Shown here one piece after another: positions 7,971 through 16,067 of a DNA stretch of 33,332 nt. The position numbers were made by a program, and so were the translations under genes. Positions within the stretch are counted from its first letter, which is position 1. Each line of letters opens with the position of its first letter. A model generated the notes under the pieces. It saw only the letters and a list, made by a program, of their open reading frames with translations. It made no database searches and was not told the origin of the DNA. This DNA is from Candidatus Dadabacteria bacterium UBA1144 (GTDB lineage Bacteria > Desulfobacterota_D > UBA1144), in the NCBI GenBank assembly GCA_002311855.1, contig DCAB01000009.1:1-33332 (forward strand), written 5' to 3'.

Positions 7971-8949
7971 TAATCATCTAACTAGAATCAAAGATGATTT
8001 AAAAAATGTTTCATCTGAGAATGAATTGATGAACGTAAAATCTAAGTATCTTGGCAAGAAAGGAGAGATTACTCTCCTAACGAATTCATTGAAAGATTTA
8101 TTTATAGAAGATAGAAAAAAACAAGGAGCTAAAATAAATAATACGAAAAAGAAAATGGAATTATTGTTAGAAAACAAACTTGATAAAATAAGAAGTGAAT
8201 TAATTGATGCTAAACTCAGCGAGGAAAAGATTGATGTTACTCTGCCTCCCAGAGGATCATCTTTTGGAAGCATGCATCCTATTTCTCAAGTCTTAGGAGA
8301 AGTTGTAGCAATCTTTACGGACTTCGGATTCGAAGTCACGGAAGGGCCAGAGATTGAAACGGATTACTACAATTTCGAATCTCTAAATATCCCTAAGGAT
8401 CACCCCGCGAGAGACATGCAGGATACTTTTTATCTGGAGGGAGACAAGTTATTAAGAACTCACACTTCCCCAATGCAAGTAAGAATAATGGAAAAAAACA
8501 AACCACCAATTAAAATAATTTCACCTGGCAAAGTCTACAGATGCGATAGTGATGTAACTCATACGCCAATGTTTCATCAAGTAGAAGGTCTTTTTGTTGA
8601 TGAAATAGTTACATTTGGAAATTTGAAAGGTATTTTGATAGAGTTTTGTTCAAGATTCTTTGGCAAAGATATAAAAATAAGATTTCGCCCTAGTTATTTC
8701 CCGTTTACTGAACCTAGTGCTGAATTAGATATTGAATGGACTGACAAATCAGGGGATAAAACTTGGATGGAAGTATTAGGATGCGGAATGGTGAATCCAA
8801 AAGTTTTTGAATTCGTAGGTTATCAACATAATCAATTTTCTGGACTAGCTTTTGGAATAGGAATTGAAAGGTTAGCCATGATAAAGTTTGGTATAACTGA
8901 TATTAGATATTTTTATCAAAATGATTTAAAGTTTCTTAGTCAATTTTAA
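7963..8949 (+). CDS. pheS: Phenylalanyl-tRNA synthetase alpha subunit
   Basis: PheS is the catalytic subunit of the alpha2-beta2 enzyme that charges tRNA-Phe. The 328-residue protein has an N-terminal coiled-coil arm (about 1-90, rich in Lys and Glu), then the class II catalytic core: HPISQVLGEVVAIFTDFGFE, DHPARDMQDTFYL, LLRTHTSPMQVR, the motif 2 region KVYRCDSDVTHTPMFHQVEGL, and motif 3 FGIGIERLAMIKFGI. Length matches E. coli (327). It starts inside secF (8-base overlap). Its normal partner pheT does not follow; dcd comes 16 bases later instead. The beta subunit must be encoded elsewhere, because alpha alone cannot charge tRNA-Phe in bacteria. Confidence 0.97.
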   Translation: MSDNHLTRIKDDLKNVSSENELMNVKSKYLGKKGEITLLTNSLKDLFIEDRKKQGAKINNTKKKMELLLENKLDKIRSELIDAKLSEEKIDVTLPPRGSSFGSMHPISQVLGEVVAIFTDFGFEVTEGPEIETDYYNFESLNIPKDHPARDMQDTFYLEGDKLLRTHTSPMQVRIMEKNKPPIKIISPGKVYRCDSDVTHTPMFHQVEGLFVDEIVTFGNLKGILIEFCSRFFGKDIKIRFRPSYFPFTEPSAELDIEWTDKSGDKTWMEVLGCGMVNPKVFEFVGYQHNQFSGLAFGIGIERLAMIKFGITDIRYFYQNDLKFLSQF

Positions 8950-8965
8950 AAAATTGGAGAATAGT

Positions 8966-9526
8966 ATGAGTATAAAGCCCGATCATTGGATAAGAAAGAT
9001 GGCTTTAGAGCACGGAATGATAGATCCTTTTGTGGATGTGCAGACGGAAAAAGGAGCTATTTCTTACGGTGTTTCGGCCTACGGTTACGATATAAGAGTC
9101 AGTGATGAATTTAAAATCTTTACTGATGTCTATAATACTGTGGTGGATCCAAAAAATTTTGATGAAAAATCTTTTGTGACTATTATTGACAAGGAGTGCA
9201 TTATTCCTCCAAATTCTTTTGCTCTCGCTAAAACTGTCGAGTATTTTAGAATCCCAAGGAATACCATTACTATTTGTGTTGGAAAATCGACATATGCACG
9301 ATGCGGCATTATTGTTAACGTAACGCCCTTTGAGCCCGAGTGGGAAGGCTATGCAACACTCGAAATTTCGAATACAACTCCATTGCCCGCTAAAATTTAT
9401 GCTAATGAAGGTATTGCCCAAGTTTTGTTTTTTGAAAGCGACGAAATTTGCGAAATTTCATATGCTGATAAGAAAGGTAAATATCAAAATCAGATTGGAA
9501 TTACTTTACCAAAAATGAAAGACTAG
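8966..9526 (+). CDS. dcd: dCTP deaminase Dcd
   Basis: Dcd deaminates dCTP to dUTP, which after dUTPase action supplies dUMP for dTTP synthesis. The protein (186 residues) shows MSIKPDHWIRKMALEHGMIDPF, SYGVSAYGYDIRVSDEFKIF, DPKNFDEKSF, and the active-site block VGKSTYARCGIIVNVTPFEPEWEG with the catalytic Glu, plus the C-terminal GKYQNQIGITLPK. It lies close to the Pseudomonas-type enzyme (188 residues). I chose the ATG at 8966 because GGAG sits 6 bases upstream and the family begins MSIK; an in-frame TTG at 8954 adds only four residues. dcd follows pheS in the same direction. Confidence 0.96.
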   Translation: MSIKPDHWIRKMALEHGMIDPFVDVQTEKGAISYGVSAYGYDIRVSDEFKIFTDVYNTVVDPKNFDEKSFVTIIDKECIIPPNSFALAKTVEYFRIPRNTITICVGKSTYARCGIIVNVTPFEPEWEGYATLEISNTTPLPAKIYANEGIAQVLFFESDEICEISYADKKGKYQNQIGITLPKMKD

Positions 9527-9530
9527 AGCT

Positions 9531-9557
9531 TTGATAAAATTAAGGCCATGTTAGAAT
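9531..9557 (+). promoter_or_regulatory. Possible promoter of gyrB
   Basis: -35-like TTGATA (9531-9536) and -10-like TAGAAT (9552-9557), each one mismatch from consensus, with a rather short 15-base spacer. Transcription would begin near 9564, about 7 bases before the gyrB ATG (9571), and no Shine-Dalgarno sequence is present between them. Confidence 0.4.
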
Positions 9558-9570
9558 TCACATACTTATT

Positions 9571-12063
9571 ATGTCAGTAACTAAAAACCCCGTTATTAAT
9601 AACCGATACAGCGCTAAATCTATTCAAGCTCTTGAGGACTTGGAAGCCGTAAGAAAGCGCCCCGGGATGTATATTGGTGATGTAACAAAAAGAGGTTTCC
9701 ACCACCTAGTTATTGAAGTTTTGGATAACTGTGTGGATGAAGCATTAGCTGGATACTGCGACGAGATAAAGATAACTGTAAACAAAGATGAAAGTATTTC
9801 CTTGGAGGATAATGGCAGAGGAATTCCAGTTGATAAACATCCCGAAAAAAAGAAACCAGCAGTTGAAGTTATTTTGACAACTCTTCATGCTGGAGGAAAA
9901 TTTGACTCTAAAGCATATGCGATATCTGGTGGGCTTCATGGTGTGGGCGTTACCGTCGTTAATTTTCTCTCCGAATTCCTCGAGGTTGAAATATCAAGAG
10001 ATGAAAAGGTTTGGTATCAAAAGTATGAGTTTGGAAAAGTTGTTTCAAAACTTAAGCCCATAAGGAAAACAAAGAAAACGGGTTCGAAAATTACTTTTAA
10101 GCCTGATGTAAAAATCTTTGAACCCGTGATAAATACAAATGGGCAATATGAATTTGAGCCAAAATTTGATTTTTTTTATCTCTGCAATAGAGCTCGCGAA
10201 CTTGCTTTCTTAAATGCAGGATTACGAATTAAACTGAATGACGATAGAACATCAAGCAATGAAACTTACTTATATAAAGGTGGAATTAATTCTTTCGTTG
10301 AGCATTTAAATGCTGGAAAAAAATTAATTCATCCTAAGCCAATATTTATTTCGGGCTCTAAGAATAATAACATTGTTGAAATTGCGATTCAGTATAATGA
10401 GGGCTATTCAGAAACGATTTATTCTTACGTAAACAATATTCATACAATTGAAGGAGGTACTCATTTAAGTGGTTTTCGAAGTGCTTTGACAAGATCAATA
10501 AACAAATACGCGAAAGACCGCAACCTGCTTAAGAATAACAATATCCAAATTATGGGTGAAGATACAAGAGAAGGTCTTTCGGTTGTCATAAGTCTCAAGA
10601 TCCCTGAGCCAAAATTCGAGGGTCAAACAAAAACAAAATTAGGAAACTCCGAAACATCTGGAATTGTTGAATCAATACTGAATGATTGCTTGGGTGATTA
10701 TTTTGAAAAAAATCCTTCCCAAGCCAAAAAAATTATAAATAAATCAATCGATGCTGCGAATGCTAGAGAAGCTGCAAAAAAAGCTAGAGATTTGACAAGG
10801 CGTAAAGGTGATTTGTTTTTAGGTTCGTTACCCGGCAAGCTAGCTGATTGTCAAGAAAAAGATCCTGAAAAGTGTGAAATATTTATTGTTGAAGGTGAAT
10901 CGGCTGGTGGTTCTGCAAAACAAGGGAGAGATAGGAGAACTCAAGCTGTCTTACCCTTGAAGGGCAAAGTAATTAATGTTCAGAAAGCAAGATTAGATAA
11001 AGTTTTGGGTAACGACGAAATTGGAACATTGATTACTGCATTGGGAGTAGGAGCCCCAAATGATAAAAATTCAGAAGAAGGGAATGGATTAGATATTTCA
11101 AAGCTAAGATATGGAAAGATTATATTAATGACAGATGCTGATATTGATGGTTCACATATTAGAACCTTGCTGCTAACATTTTTTTATAATCACTATAAAG
11201 AAATTATTAGAAATAAGAAGCTTTTTATAGCTCAACCTCCACTTTTTAAACTAAAACGAGGTAACAAGGAAACATATGTTCAAGACGAATCCGAACTTGA
11301 TGATTTTATTCTAAGAAATTCGATTAATGAAATGATTTCCGAAGATAGTTTTAAGAAAAATAAAATTTCCCCAAAAGATTTGTTAGATAGTATCGCTCAT
11401 TATAGAAGATTTAAAAATTTGATTCGAACAATGGAGCGCTCAGATAACGACCCGAGAATCTTAAATATCCTTGTGTCCATATTCGCCGAATTAGGCAATG
11501 TTGATCTATCAAAGATAGAGAAATCATTACTTAAGGCTGTGAAGAATCTTGAGAAAGACGATTCTTCCTCTCAAACCAGTTTTCAAGTTACTTCAAAGAA
11601 TCCTATCTCAATTACAATAGGAGTTAAAAGTAAGGGGAGAGAGACAAAAACAATTATAAATAAATTACTTTTAGAATCACCCATATTTAAAAAAACCATT
11701 GCAGAATTCAAGAAGAGTATCTACAGATTGAATTTCCCATTTAATTTTAAGATCAAGCCTGATGGGTCTTATAAGGCAAACGACATAGAAGAGTTGCTTG
11801 ATAGACTTACTGAGGTTGGAAAGAAGGGTTATTCGATTCAAAGATATAAAGGTCTGGGAGAAATGAATCCTGAACAATTATGGGAAACAACACTCGACCC
11901 TTCCCTAAGAGTTCTAAGAGAAGTTAATATGGCCGACATTACAGATATCGATCAAGATAATAAAGAAAGAACCCTGTTTGATGAGTTGATGGGTGATCAA
12001 GTTGAACCCAGGAGAAGAATTATCGAAAGCAATGCACTTTACGTAACGAATCTGGATATTTAA
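9571..12063 (+). CDS. gyrB: DNA gyrase subunit B
   Basis: GyrB is the ATPase subunit of gyrase, which introduces negative supercoils into DNA with GyrA. The 830-residue protein shows the GHKL ATPase motifs EVLDNCVDEALAG (about residues 50-62), DNGRGIPVD (about 79-87) and GGLHGVGVTVVN (about 120-131). The TOPRIM domain follows, with VEGESAGGSAKQGRDRRTQA (about 440-459) and MTDADIDGSHIRTLL (about 520-534), and the C-terminal QRYKGLGEMNPEQLWETTLD. The long stretch between the TOPRIM DxD motif and QRYKGLGEM is the insertion seen in the E. coli type GyrB (804 residues) and absent from the short (about 640-residue) type. The gene is away from dnaA, dnaN and recF. Its stop overlaps the stop of the convergent tat gene by 3-4 bases. 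Confidence 0.97.
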   Translation: MSVTKNPVINNRYSAKSIQALEDLEAVRKRPGMYIGDVTKRGFHHLVIEVLDNCVDEALAGYCDEIKITVNKDESISLEDNGRGIPVDKHPEKKKPAVEVILTTLHAGGKFDSKAYAISGGLHGVGVTVVNFLSEFLEVEISRDEKVWYQKYEFGKVVSKLKPIRKTKKTGSKITFKPDVKIFEPVINTNGQYEFEPKFDFFYLCNRARELAFLNAGLRIKLNDDRTSSNETYLYKGGINSFVEHLNAGKKLIHPKPIFISGSKNNNIVEIAIQYNEGYSETIYSYVNNIHTIEGGTHLSGFRSALTRSINKYAKDRNLLKNNNIQIMGEDTREGLSVVISLKIPEPKFEGQTKTKLGNSETSGIVESILNDCLGDYFEKNPSQAKKIINKSIDAANAREAAKKARDLTRRKGDLFLGSLPGKLADCQEKDPEKCEIFIVEGESAGGSAKQGRDRRTQAVLPLKGKVINVQKARLDKVLGNDEIGTLITALGVGAPNDKNSEEGNGLDISKLRYGKIILMTDADIDGSHIRTLLLTFFYNHYKEIIRNKKLFIAQPPLFKLKRGNKETYVQDESELDDFILRNSINEMISEDSFKKNKISPKDLLDSIAHYRRFKNLIRTMERSDNDPRILNILVSIFAELGNVDLSKIEKSLLKAVKNLEKDDSSSQTSFQVTSKNPISITIGVKSKGRETKTIINKLLLESPIFKKTIAEFKKSIYRLNFPFNFKIKPDGSYKANDIEELLDRLTEVGKKGYSIQRYKGLGEMNPEQLWETTLDPSLRVLREVNMADITDIDQDNKERTLFDELMGDQVEPRRRIIESNALYVTNLDI

Positions 12064-12272
12064 TCCTCAGGTCTATTTCTGGTATCATTAACGACTTTTT
12101 TAATGTCGTTCACTTCTTTGTTGACAGATTCATTTAATTCATCTTTCAAATCTATTATTCTTCTGTAAAATTTACTACAATTTTTAACTATTTTAGGTAA
12201 CTCGTCTGGACCAAATAAAAGTATAAAAACAAGAAAAACAAAAACTATTTCTGAAAAACCTAATCCAAACAT
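12060..12272 (-). CDS. Twin-arginine translocase subunit, TatA/TatB family (TatB-like)
   Basis: The 70-residue protein begins MFGLGFSEIVFVFLVFILLFGPDELPKI: one membrane helix, the FGP hinge, then a charged amphipathic helix and a Glu/Lys/Asp-rich tail. This is the TatA/B layout. Glu at position 8 (GFSEI) is typical of TatB rather than TatA, which usually has Gln, but the tail is shorter than in most TatB proteins, so the subtype is uncertain. Tat subunits form the pore for folded, cofactor-bearing proteins in the inner membrane. An in-frame start farther upstream (12338) would overlap the MFS gene and add a non-family extension, so I chose the ATG at 12270-12272. It follows the MFS gene by 22 bases on the same strand. 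No tatC lies in the window. Confidence 0.82.
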   Translation of the reverse strand: MFGLGFSEIVFVFLVFILLFGPDELPKIVKNCSKFYRRIIDLKDELNESVNKEVNDIKKVVNDTRNRPED

Positions 12273-12294
12273 AAAACTATTATATAGTAAATAT

Positions 12295-13500
12295 TTATTT
12301 TGTGGGTTTTTTAACAAACAAAGCCATAAATGCGGCAATTAAACATACAACCATGGAAAAATATAATCCATATGTGTAAGTATCAAATTTGTCTATGAGA
12401 AAGCCAGCTAAAGGTGGTCCAATTATCGCGGAAAGCGAAAAACTTGTTCCAAATACACCAAAAATTTGCCCAGCGTTGGTTTTTCCAAAAAAATCCTTGA
12501 GTTTGCTTGGAAAGATAGGGATCCAGCCACCATAACAAAAACCAAATATAATTCCAAATACAATATAGGACAAAAGATCGTTGGCGTTGATTATTATTAA
12601 AATTGATAGTCCTTGACCAAGAAAAACGAAGAAAAGAATCTTATTTCTATGAATAAATTCAGCTAAATATCCTGTTACCAACCTACCGCACAAACTACCA
12701 GCGGCGATTGCTCCTAGTGCTGCTGAACCAGCCAATAGACCAAGATTTTTACTCAAAGCATAATCAAATTGGAGTGTTATTATAATTAGAAAAGCCAACA
12801 TTCCAAAAATCATTAAACAATAAAGAATAAAAAAAGGAAGTGTTTTAACTGCCTCACTTGTTGTCCAGATACTTGATTCATGGTCTTTTTCTATGGAAAA
12901 AGGGCCACCATAAGGCTCTAACCCCATTTCCTCGGGGCTTCCCTTCATTAAAAATGCTGCAAATGAGCAAACAAATGTAATCATTGCCAAAGATATTAGA
13001 GTTGATTCTAAAGAAGTGCTTTTTAGTATAAATGCCGACAAAGGACTAATGACTAGGCCACTGATTGGCACCCCAGCTGTAATAATTCCGACAACAAAAT
13101 CTCTCCTTTTGTTGAACCATCTTTGGGCTATAGCTACTGCAGGAATGTAAAATGCCCCATCACCAATTCCAGGTAATACACCATAGTTGATAAATAGACC
13201 AATTTTAGTTTCAGAATATGCTGTCAAGAGAAGACCTAATCCAGATATGAGTGCACCTAAAAAGATAATTTTTTCGGGCTTGTGTTTGTCAATCAATCTT
13301 CCAAAGACAACCATTGAAAAAGCAAAGACTAGACATCGAATTGCAAAGATTGAATTCACTAGTGTTTTTGTCAGTTCAAATTTGGACTGTATTGCTGGTA
13401 AAAGAACTCCAAAGGAATAAAGAAGCAAACCATCTAGGAAAACAAGTGTAACTCCAGCGAAAACTACTATCCAACCATAGAACACTTTTTTATTTTTCAT
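12295..13500 (-). CDS. MFS transporter, OFA/monocarboxylate-like
   Basis: The 401-residue protein has 12 predicted membrane segments. It opens with KKVFYGWIVVFAGVTLVF, typical of the oxalate-formate antiporter (OFA) and monocarboxylate branch of the major facilitator superfamily. The loop FGRLIDKHKPEKIIFLG (about residues 61-77) is the MFS loop 2-3 signature. RWFNKRRDFVVGIITAGVPISGLVISP (about 127-153) matches the helix 4-5 region common in OFA proteins, and a soluble middle loop has KGSPEEMGLEPYGGP. Likely substrates are small organic anions, but this cannot be fixed from the sequence. It lies between hisS (49 bases upstream) and the tat gene (22 bases downstream), all on the minus strand. 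Confidence 0.87.
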   Translation of the reverse strand: MKNKKVFYGWIVVFAGVTLVFLDGLLLYSFGVLLPAIQSKFELTKTLVNSIFAIRCLVFAFSMVVFGRLIDKHKPEKIIFLGALISGLGLLLTAYSETKIGLFINYGVLPGIGDGAFYIPAVAIAQRWFNKRRDFVVGIITAGVPISGLVISPLSAFILKSTSLESTLISLAMITFVCSFAAFLMKGSPEEMGLEPYGGPFSIEKDHESSIWTTSEAVKTLPFFILYCLMIFGMLAFLIIITLQFDYALSKNLGLLAGSAALGAIAAGSLCGRLVTGYLAEFIHRNKILFFVFLGQGLSILIIINANDLLSYIVFGIIFGFCYGGWIPIFPSKLKDFFGKTNAGQIFGVFGTSFSLSAIIGPPLAGFLIDKFDTYTYGLYFSMVVCLIAAFMALFVKKPTK

Positions 13501-13549
13501 TTACCGACTCTTTTTCTGTAACGATACTAGATTTTCTATTGATTGTTTA

Positions 13550-14872
13550 CTAGGGCGTCAATATTTCATTTAATAGAACATCCATGAATTTCGAATCCAA
13601 ATTGATTACTCTTTCTTCACCGGTCGACATTTTTTTTACTCTCACCAATGAATTATTGAATTCTTCATTGCCAATTATAACAACATATCGGCAAGAAAGC
13701 TTGTTTGCGGTTTTCATTTGTTTTACAAAGCTCTTAGAATCGTACTCGATTTCAACCTTAAAATTGCTCCTTCGAAGTTGATTTGCTATCTTAAATGAAT
13801 AATTCAAAAAATTTGGATCTTGATAGGCAATATAGAAATCAATCTCTTCTAAATTAGATAGTTGAACAGAACTAGATTTTTGTTTGTCCATAAGCAAGAT
13901 AATTCTTTCTATCCCTGCAGCAAATCCTATAGCCTTTGTATCTGGACCACCCATTCTCTTCACTAAATTGTCATACCTACCTCCAGCTAGTATTGTATCT
14001 TGGGCACCTAAGTCTTTGGATGCAACTTCAAAAACCAGGTCGTTATAGTAATCTATTCCTCTAACTAGCTGATGATTTATATTGTATTTAAAATTCAAAC
14101 TATCAAGTATTTCTATTAATTCCTTGAATCTGTTCAGCGATTTATTACTGACATAATCTATTGTTTTAGGAATATTATCAAAATTATATTTATGTATGGC
14201 CTTATCTAGAAACCTGAGAGGGTTGACTGATAAAATCTCTTGATCCGCATTGCTAAGAGTTTCTCGGTGTTTTGCTGTGAACTTCTTAATCGCAACCGAT
14301 ATATTTTTTAAGGACTCTGTATCTCCTATGGTATTAATTTGAAAAACATAGTTTTTAATTTCTAATTTATCTAAAATATCCTTTGCAAGATTAAGCGTCT
14401 CCACTTCATGGTATGTTCCCTCTGAACCAAGAACTTCGATACCGACCTGGTGAAACATTCTGTATCTACCTTTTTGCATTCTTTCGTATCTAAACATAGG
14501 CCCCAAATAAAAAAGCTTATTAATTTTCTTTAGTTTATATAAAGAATTTTCAATGAAACTCCTTACTATGGCGGCAGTTCCCTCAGGTCTTAAGCAGTAA
14601 GATCTAATGTCACCTTCAGAATCTCCTTCGCCCCTATTATGAGGCTCTCTTTCTAAAACAAAATCATACATTTGCTTATGTATATCCGTATCTAACCCCA
14701 TTCCCCTCTCAAATACATGAGTATATTCTATGACTGGTGTTATTATTTCGGAGAAATTATAAACTGACATAACTTTCCTCAAATTTTCTACTATAAGGCT
14801 CCAATAAGGTGAAGTATCAGAGGGATTATTTCCGTAAGGAAGAATATCTCTAAAGCCTTTTACGATTTTCAT
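13550..14872 (-). CDS. hisS: Histidyl-tRNA synthetase
   Basis: HisS charges tRNA-His. The 440-residue class II enzyme begins with KIVKGFRDILPYG, followed by the catalytic core with YCLRPEGTAAIVRSFIE (about residues 111-127) and motif 2 FYLGPMFRYERMQKGRYRMFHQVG (about 141-164). The histidine motif LVRGIDYYNDLVFEV (about 266-280) and motif 3 GGRYDNLVKRMGGPDTKAIGFAAGIERI follow. A C-terminal anticodon-binding domain ends the protein (from about 345, with the family KQMKTANKLSCRYVVIIG segment). An insertion around residues 96-108 (REPHNRGEGDSEG) is mildly unusual. It is the first gene of the minus-strand hisS-MFS-tat run and diverges from the glycosyltransferase. Confidence 0.96.
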   Translation of the reverse strand: MKIVKGFRDILPYGNNPSDTSPYWSLIVENLRKVMSVYNFSEIITPVIEYTHVFERGMGLDTDIHKQMYDFVLEREPHNRGEGDSEGDIRSYCLRPEGTAAIVRSFIENSLYKLKKINKLFYLGPMFRYERMQKGRYRMFHQVGIEVLGSEGTYHEVETLNLAKDILDKLEIKNYVFQINTIGDTESLKNISVAIKKFTAKHRETLSNADQEILSVNPLRFLDKAIHKYNFDNIPKTIDYVSNKSLNRFKELIEILDSLNFKYNINHQLVRGIDYYNDLVFEVASKDLGAQDTILAGGRYDNLVKRMGGPDTKAIGFAAGIERIILLMDKQKSSSVQLSNLEEIDFYIAYQDPNFLNYSFKIANQLRRSNFKVEIEYDSKSFVKQMKTANKLSCRYVVIIGNEEFNNSLVRVKKMSTGEERVINLDSKFMDVLLNEILTP

Positions 14873-14901
14873 TTAACTACAGTACCAATCTTAATTAAAT
14901 A

Positions 14902-14930
14902 TTGTTTATTAATCAATTAATCAATAATAT
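14902..14930 (+). promoter_or_regulatory. Possible promoter of the glycosyltransferase gene
   Basis: -35-like TTGTTT (14902-14907), 17-base spacer, -10-like TAATAT (14925-14930). The -10 ends 7 bases before the ATG at 14938, predicting a leaderless mRNA. The spacer contains the repeated element AATCAATTAATCAA, which could be an AT-rich regulator site. Confidence 0.45.
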
Positions 14931-14937
14931 ATTACTA

Positions 14938-16059
14938 ATGAGAGTATATTACATAGGTAGTCCTGAACTTTTTGGTGAAGGTGCAAGCGGTATACATGTT
15001 GCAAGAATGTGTGAAGCTTTATCGGATGTTGGTCACGATGTGACACTGTGGTTGCCTATTTCTCAAGGAGATATTGATAAGTTTTTTTCTTTTTATGGAG
15101 TAAAAAAGGGCTTCAGAATCCAACCTTTTATAGGTTTTAAAAAAAAATCCCCGAGACATTTTTTTCATGGAATAAGTTCTTTTCTAAGGATTGTATTGCT
15201 TAAAGAATATGATTTTATTATTACAAGGAATATAACTTTTGCTTTTCTGGCATCTTTTGTCAAGAGGAACGTGATAATAGACATACATCACCCACCAACA
15301 AACTATTTTTCTAAATTAGCTATAGTAAGATTTTTAAGATCTAAAAATATTTCTAAAATAGTTTGTAATTCTGATGGTACGAAAAAAAATCTGGAAAGAA
15401 TTTCTTCCCCTTCTGACAAAATGCAAGTTTTGAATAATGGTGTCAATTTAAAGGATTTTCTTCCAAATCAAGATGCTGATACTCTAAAGGATAGATTACA
15501 TATTCCTAATTCCTCAAGAGTTGTTTCTTATATAGGCAACACGTATGAAGGTAGGGGCATTGAAAAAATAATCAATCTTTCAAAAGATCACAGGGATATC
15601 TATTTTTTAATAATAGGAGGAGAAAAAAAAGACAATGAACGATACATGCGATTAATCGACAAACAGCAAAAAAATATAATATTCACAAATCATGTATCTC
15701 ACAGTGATGTACCCAATTATCTTTTAATCTCTGATATTTTATTAATTCCCTATCAAAAGAAATTCACAATAAAAGGTAATAAAATAGCAACCGATTACTC
15801 GTCCCCGATTAAACTTTTTGAGTACTTATCTGCAGGCAAGCCAATTATCGCTTCAAACTTACCATTATTTTCGAATATATTAAATCATGGTCATGACTCT
15901 TTGCTCGTCGATTCTGATTCTTATGAAGAACTAAATAAGTCATTGATAATGTTACTTGAAGATTACGAATTAAGATTAAGACTTTCTGAGAATTCACGGA
16001 AGCTTTCAGAGCATTTTACCTGGCAAAAAAGGGCCTCCGGCATGTTGGCTAATTTGTAA
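14938..16059 (+). CDS. Glycosyltransferase, GT4-like (GT-B fold)
   Basis: The 373-residue protein starts MRVYYIGSPELFGEGASGIH, with VARMCEALSDVGHDVTLWLP after it, the N-terminal Rossmann pattern of GT-B glycosyltransferases. The C-terminal half has RVVSYIGNTYEGRGIEKII (the usual family 4 strand and helix after the linker) and SPIKLFEYLSAGKPIIASNLP (about residues 292-312), the conserved nucleotide-sugar block with the Glu of the EX7E-type motif. It likely transfers a sugar from a nucleotide donor to a cell-surface glycan or lipid at the cytoplasmic membrane; donor and acceptor are unknown. An in-frame TTG at 14902 would add 12 residues without family support and lies in the promoter. DUF3943 follows 8 bases after the stop, so the two are likely co-transcribed. 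Confidence 0.88.
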   Translation: MRVYYIGSPELFGEGASGIHVARMCEALSDVGHDVTLWLPISQGDIDKFFSFYGVKKGFRIQPFIGFKKKSPRHFFHGISSFLRIVLLKEYDFIITRNITFAFLASFVKRNVIIDIHHPPTNYFSKLAIVRFLRSKNISKIVCNSDGTKKNLERISSPSDKMQVLNNGVNLKDFLPNQDADTLKDRLHIPNSSRVVSYIGNTYEGRGIEKIINLSKDHRDIYFLIIGGEKKDNERYMRLIDKQQKNIIFTNHVSHSDVPNYLLISDILLIPYQKKFTIKGNKIATDYSSPIKLFEYLSAGKPIIASNLPLFSNILNHGHDSLLVDSDSYEELNKSLIMLLEDYELRLRLSENSRKLSEHFTWQKRASGMLANL

Positions 16060-16067
16060 TTATAGAT

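Noticed and set aside
12273..12338. Upstream start that would extend the Tat gene to 92 residues
   Set aside because: It would overlap the MFS gene and add a Cys/Leu-rich extension foreign to TatA/B; the ATG at 12270-12272 gives MFGLGFSE, the family start.
14902..14937. TTG start that would add 12 residues to the glycosyltransferase
   Set aside because: The added residues have no family support and this stretch contains the likely promoter; the ATG at 14938 gives the normal N-terminus MRVYYIG.
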